DNA of 64,000 nt from Caulobacter sp. Root1455 (lineage in GTDB: Bacteria; Pseudomonadota; Alphaproteobacteria; Caulobacterales; Caulobacteraceae), in assembly GCF_001426905.1 (NCBI RefSeq), contig NZ_LMFQ01000002.1, forward strand, positions 124,526-188,525, given 5' to 3'. Shown in pieces: positions 60,264 to 64,000 of this stretch (within the stretch, counting starts at the first letter, position 1; every line of letters starts with the position of its first letter). Both the position numbers and the translations under genes were made by a program. The notes beneath the pieces were generated by a model. It ran no database searches and was not told the origin of the DNA. It worked only from the letters and a program-made list of their open reading frames with translations.

Positions 60264-62339
60264 TTACGCCGTGCCCACGGTCCCGCGCTCCATCGCCGCG
60301 GCGATGGCCTCGATCAGCTTGCCGGCGTCGAGCGGCTTGGCCACGACGCCGTCCATGCCGGCCAGGGCGTATTCGGCCAGCTGGTGGCTCATGACATTGG
60401 CCGACAGGGCCAGGATCGGGGTCGGGGAGAGGCTGTGGGCGTTTTCGCGCTGGCGGATCGCCCGGGTGGCCTCGATGCCGTTCATCACCGGCATCTGCAC
60501 GTCCATCAGGATCAGGTCGAAATCGTCGGCGTGGAAGGCATCCAGCGCCTCTCGGCCGTTGGCCACGGTGTGCAGGTCGACGCCGGCCGGCTCGAGCAGG
60601 GCGCGCAGGATGAACTGGTTGGTGGCGTTGTCCTCCGCCGCCAGGATCCGCAGGGACCGGATGTCGCCCTCGCCGGGCGCGGGGTCCAGATAGTCCGCCG
60701 CGTCGGCCCGCACGAACGGCAGGCGGAAGCTGAAGGTCGACCCCTTGCCCGGGGCGCTGTCCATGCGCAGGGTTCCGCCCATTCGCTCGACCAGCTCGCG
60801 GGAGATCGCCAGGCCCAGGCCCGTGCCGCCGAACCGGCGGGTGGTCGAGCTGTCGGCCTGGACGAACTTCTCGAACAGGGCGGCGATCCGCTCGGGCGCG
60901 ATGCCGATGCCGGTGTCGGCCAGGGTGAAGGACAGCCCCTCGGGACACGCCTCCACGCTCAGCCGGATCCGCCCCTCTGGCGTGAACTTCACGGCGTTGG
61001 ACGCCAGGTTCGACAGCACCTGGCGCAAACGCACGCTGTCGCCGCACCAGGCTCCCGCGGCGTCGGGCGCGATCTCGGTGACGAACGCCACGTCCTTCTG
61101 GCCGGCCAGCAGGGCGAAGGGCCGGCAGGCGGCGGCGACCGTCTGCGCCAGGTCGAACACGTGGTCGTCGAGCTCGAAACGGCCGGACTCGATCTTCGAC
61201 AGGTCCAGCACGTCATTGAGGATGGCCAGCAGGGTCTCGCCGCTGTCGCGGATGATCTTCAGATGCTCGCGATGGGGCGAGCCCAGCCCGCTCTGCTCCA
61301 TCACCTGGGCCATGCCCAACACGCCATTCAGGGGCGTGCGGATCTCGTGGCTCATATTGGCCAGGAACTGCGACTTGGCGAGATTGGCGCTCTGGGCTCG
61401 GTCGCGAGCCTTGACCACCTCGTCCAGGGCCGCCCTCTCGCCGGCCTCCGAGGCGTCCAGCTCGCGCAGCACCCGGCGGATGCGCAGGACCAAGGCGACG
61501 CCGGCGGCGACCAGCAGCAGGACGCCCGGCAGGACCAGGGGCGCGGCCTGGCGGACGGCGTCCAGGCCCGGCTGCTTGGGCGACCAGGTCAGCCAGCTCA
61601 AGATCTTGCCGTCGGCGTCGCGCAGAGCGATCGCCGCCGATTCCGCGGATCTGGCGGCCACGAGCCGAGGTTCGCGAATGCGCATCTCGTCGGCCAGGGC
61701 GGGCAGCAGGTGGCGATCGACCCGCTGGGCGCAGATCACGATCATCGCGGGGGCCTTGCCGCGTGGCCGCGCGGCCTTCTCCGGAGCGACCGTCGACAGG
61801 GCGACCAGATAGATCCGCCCATCCACCTGGACGACCCCATGAGCGGTCTCGGCGATGGTCGCGACGTTCGGGTCGGTCGGCCTGGGAAGCTTGGTCGCCG
61901 CGGTCTCCTGGCGGCGCACCTCGGCGATCAAGGGCGCGACGGCGGCCACCACCCCCGCCTGGCTCTCGGGCGTCGCGCGCGCGTTTTCCGCCCAGGCGTA
62001 GAAGGGACGGTTCCCAGAATCCAGCACGACGGCGAGGTCGTCGCCTCGGTTATTGGCGTAGTAGGAGCCCATTTCGACATCCATCCACACCGGATCCACG
62101 CCCGGACGGATCGTCTCGAAAGCCTGGTCCCAGACCGCGGCGGCGGCGACGTCGCTGTCCAGCCGGTCCAGGGACCGCTCGAGGGTCTGCTCGACGACGA
62201 CGTGCTCCTCGCGCGTCTGGAGGCGGTCGACGGCCACGGCGGCGTAGGCCAGCAGGGCGCAGCCGCCCAGGACGACGATCGCCACGACGATCGCCCCCAG
62301 GATCAACAGGCTGCGCACCGCGCGGCGTCCCGCCGGCAT
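60264..62339 (-). CDS. hybrid sensor histidine kinase / response regulator with CHASE4-like domain
   Basis: This 691-residue protein has a helix at about 10-35, a periplasmic CHASE4-like domain (about 45-270: DRLDSDVAAAAVWDQAFE, NNRGDDLAVVLDSGNRPFYAWAE), a second helix (about 278-300), HisKA with His331 in NMSHEIRTPLNGVLG, HATPase (SNAVKFTPEG, ADTGIGIAPE, FGGTGLGLAI) and a receiver with Asp613 in LILMDVQMPVMNG. It passes phosphate from His to its own Asp and then presumably to an Hpt protein not encoded nearby. ATG 62339 is the last before the helix. The signal is unknown. Confidence 0.9.
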   Translation of the reverse strand: MPAGRRAVRSLLILGAIVVAIVVLGGCALLAYAAVAVDRLQTREEHVVVEQTLERSLDRLDSDVAAAAVWDQAFETIRPGVDPVWMDVEMGSYYANNRGDDLAVVLDSGNRPFYAWAENARATPESQAGVVAAVAPLIAEVRRQETAATKLPRPTDPNVATIAETAHGVVQVDGRIYLVALSTVAPEKAARPRGKAPAMIVICAQRVDRHLLPALADEMRIREPRLVAARSAESAAIALRDADGKILSWLTWSPKQPGLDAVRQAAPLVLPGVLLLVAAGVALVLRIRRVLRELDASEAGERAALDEVVKARDRAQSANLAKSQFLANMSHEIRTPLNGVLGMAQVMEQSGLGSPHREHLKIIRDSGETLLAILNDVLDLSKIESGRFELDDHVFDLAQTVAAACRPFALLAGQKDVAFVTEIAPDAAGAWCGDSVRLRQVLSNLASNAVKFTPEGRIRLSVEACPEGLSFTLADTGIGIAPERIAALFEKFVQADSSTTRRFGGTGLGLAISRELVERMGGTLRMDSAPGKGSTFSFRLPFVRADAADYLDPAPGEGDIRSLRILAAEDNATNQFILRALLEPAGVDLHTVANGREALDAFHADDFDLILMDVQMPVMNGIEATRAIRQRENAHSLSPTPILALSANVMSHQLAEYALAGMDGVVAKPLDAGKLIEAIAAAMERGTVGTA

Positions 62340-62646
62340 GCCGCTCAAGATGTCATCCCCCTGCCCATAGCCCCCAATTGCACGCGCGCGTTTGGAAACA
62401 GTAAAGGTCGCGCGCCGTGCGTAACGCCGGTTGATGAAACGCGTTCCAGTTTCTCGACGGCGTGGCCTGCTCCCGTTGATGCGGTGGAGCTTGCCTCGCC
62501 CGTGGCTAACAAACCGTGCTTCATCGAGTGACGTTCGGCGCGGCGGCGTGTCGCGGGACTGGCCCGGAGCCAAGCGGCGCGAGCCAAAAAAGAAAGGGCC
62601 GGCTCCTTTCGGAACCGGCCCCTGTCTCGCGACGATCGCTTCGAGA
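62340..62646. other. gap between the kinase start and the TonB receptor stop
   Basis: This stretch of about 307 bases holds the receptor's terminator (62586-62621) and must hold the kinase promoter. The kinase frame stays open to about 62573, but the residues there are Arg-rich and without family character, so I do not treat them as coding. GGGGGATGAC near 62355 is not a useful ribosome site for 62339. Confidence 0.4.
62586..62621 (-). terminator. terminator of the TonB receptor gene
   Basis: On the minus strand GGGCCGGTTCC, a GAAA loop and GGAGCCGGCCC form an 11-bp stem with one G-U pair, followed by TTTCTTTTTT. It lies 26 bases past the stop. Confidence 0.88.
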
Positions 62647-64000
62647 TTAGTACTGGAAGCGGACGCCCACCTTGAACGTCCGGCCGATCAGGCCGGCATA
62701 GTGGAAGGTGGTCAGGAAGTTCGGCGCGCTGGCATAGGCGCCCGGCGCGATCGGCGCGTTCTGGTCGAACACGTTGCCGATGTTGCCGTACAGCTGGATG
62801 CCGTCGTTCAGTTGCATCGTGCCGTTCAGGTCGACGTTGATGAAGCTCTTGATCTTACAGAACTTGTTGGCGACCGCCGGGTTGGCCGCGGCGCCGTAAG
62901 GGTTGCCCGGAGAGCATTCCGTGCTGCCGTTGGTGTCGGCGGCGACCGACTTGATCGAACCGACGTAGTAGGCCGTGGCCGACACGGTGTAGCGATCGAA
63001 GTCCAGCGTGTTCTGCCAGTTGCCCTTCCAGTCCGGGCTGCCGTTGCCCGACGACAGGTCGTACGGGCCCAGGGTGCCGGCGTACTTCTGCACTTTGCCG
63101 TCGTCGGTGTGCAGGTCGTACTTCAGCAGGTGGGTGACTTCCACGCGGCTGGTCCAGTGCAGGGTGTCGGTGACCGGAATCTTGGCCGTGGCCGAGAAAT
63201 CGACGCCCGCGGTTTGCGCGGAGTTCGCGTTCACATACGGGACGTTGATGATGAGCACACGCGGTTGGGCGTTCGGGAACAGCGGGTCGACGGCGTCGAC
63301 CAGGTTGCACGAGTAACCCGCGCCGACGGCCGCGACGGCGGCGCAGCCGGCGGCTTGGGTGGTCTGGGCGTAGTAGGCGTCGCGGGCCTCGGCGATCTTC
63401 GGACCCGAGGTGATCAGGTCGTCCTTCTTCACTTGGTAGTAGTCGACCGTCATGCTGAGCCAACGGGTCGGCTCGGCGATGGCGCCGATCGTGAAGCTAT
63501 GCGAGATTTCCGGCTTCAGGTTCGGGTTGCCGGCGACGCCGCGACCCATGCTGTAGGACTGCGAGTAGGGGTTGGACGCCCCGCCGTGCGCCGTCACGAA
63601 GTTGGCCGGCGGCTGGGTGGTCACGAAACCGGCGTACTGCGAGCGCGGGCCCGATTCAGCGAAGGTGGGCGCACGGAAGCCTTCAGAGAAGGTGCCGCGG
63701 AACGCCAGCTGCTTGATCGGGGTGTATTTGACGCCGACCTTCGGGGAGAAGTGGCTGAAGCCCTCCGAATAGTCGTCATAACGGCCCGACACGTTGACTT
63801 CGAGCTGATCGAGGACCGGAGCGGCCACTTCGAAGAACGCGGCCTTGACCGTGTGCTTGCCGAAGGCCGAAGCCGTGGTCAGGCCGTAGGTGTCCAGACG
63901 GACGTTCTGGTTGTTGTTTTCCAGGACTTCCTTGCGGATCTGGGCGCCGACGCCGACCTGCAGATCGCCGCCGGGCAGAGCCCAGAGCGACTTGGTGATC
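62647..64000 (-). CDS. TonB-dependent receptor (C-terminal part; 5' end outside window)
   Basis: The frame is open to base 64000, so the signal peptide and plug are outside. About 450 residues of beta-barrel are visible, with FRGTFSEGFRAPTFAESGP, NPNLKPEISHSFTIGAI, YYQVKKDDLI, an I-N-V-P-Y-V-N-A-N loop, and a terminal strand ending F-K-V-G-V-R-F-Q-Y. Two Cys in extracellular-loop positions (Q-A-A-G-C-A-A, Y-S-C-N-L-V) and two more (E-C-S-P-G-N-P-Y-G, K-F-C-K-I-K) may form disulfides. The barrel class resembles Oar-/CirA-like receptors; the ligand is unknown. Confidence 0.92.
   Translation of the reverse strand, partial: ITKSLWALPGGDLQVGVGAQIRKEVLENNNQNVRLDTYGLTTASAFGKHTVKAAFFEVAAPVLDQLEVNVSGRYDDYSEGFSHFSPKVGVKYTPIKQLAFRGTFSEGFRAPTFAESGPRSQYAGFVTTQPPANFVTAHGGASNPYSQSYSMGRGVAGNPNLKPEISHSFTIGAIAEPTRWLSMTVDYYQVKKDDLITSGPKIAEARDAYYAQTTQAAGCAAVAAVGAGYSCNLVDAVDPLFPNAQPRVLIINVPYVNANSAQTAGVDFSATAKIPVTDTLHWTSRVEVTHLLKYDLHTDDGKVQKYAGTLGPYDLSSGNGSPDWKGNWQNTLDFDRYTVSATAYYVGSIKSVAADTNGSTECSPGNPYGAAANPAVANKFCKIKSFINVDLNGTMQLNDGIQLYGNIGNVFDQNAPIAPGAYASAPNFLTTFHYAGLIGRTFKVGVRFQY

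Overview
The window is high-GC DNA with strong GC bias at third codon positions. It looks like a chromosomal segment of a Caulobacter-type alphaproteobacterium. This rests on protein character and gene order: lptF-lptG-lptD-surA-pdxA-ksgA, fabD-fabG-acpP-fabF-mltG-yicC-gmk, radA-cvpA-purF, rpsF-rpsR-rplI and pepA-holC. TonB-dependent receptors, an alphaproteobacterial-style Der with a long basic tail, and promoters resembling the Caulobacter housekeeping consensus agree with it. I see no prophage, integrase, transposase, CRISPR array, rRNA or tRNA. The genus is inferred.

Layout. Bases 1-2.5 kb hold the 3' part of a GH2 beta-glucuronidase and a FadR-type GntR regulator. From 2.4 to 5.1 kb come a DUF899 protein with a small membrane protein, a divergent MarR regulator, an ArsC-like reductase and a HAD phosphatase. 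From 5.1 to 8.1 kb lies the most unusual stretch: two similar modules, each made of a small membrane protein with a G-x-PPEL motif, an ECF sigma factor and an overlapping membrane protein that may be its anti-sigma factor. From 8.2 to 13.3 kb are panB, a YfgM-like TPR protein, bamB and der. From 13.3 to 25.9 kb the minus strand carries a thioredoxin-reductase-like protein, an SDR, an SBF-type transporter, purF-cvpA-radA, alr, marC, dnaB and a TonB receptor.

From 26 to 31.5 kb are rplI-rpsR-rpsF, a secreted protein of unknown role, a sterol-desaturase-family hydroxylase below a membrane-bound AraC regulator, a secreted peroxiredoxin and a truncated globin. From 31.6 to 37.8 kb is the fatty-acid/cell-wall operon ending in gmk. 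An aspartyl-protease gene with a TAG codon inside its signal peptide follows (37.8-38.7 kb). From 38.8 to 46.9 kb is the outer-membrane biogenesis operon. From 47.2 to 55 kb are pepA-holC, an I78-type lipoprotein, a GH5 glycosidase, two unknown proteins, an ABC-F ATPase and ndk. From 55.2 to 64 kb are an Xre regulator with a SulP transporter, purN/purM, rnd, a hybrid CHASE4 histidine kinase and the C-terminal part of a second TonB receptor.

Three pairs of REP-like palindromes (about 16.1, 39.7 and 57.8 kb) are built the same way: one unit of each of two subtypes, in opposite orientation, between co-directional minus-strand genes. Three genes (marR at 3509, der at 11529, rnd at 59057) have promoter-like sequence placed so that transcription could begin at or within a base of the start codon.
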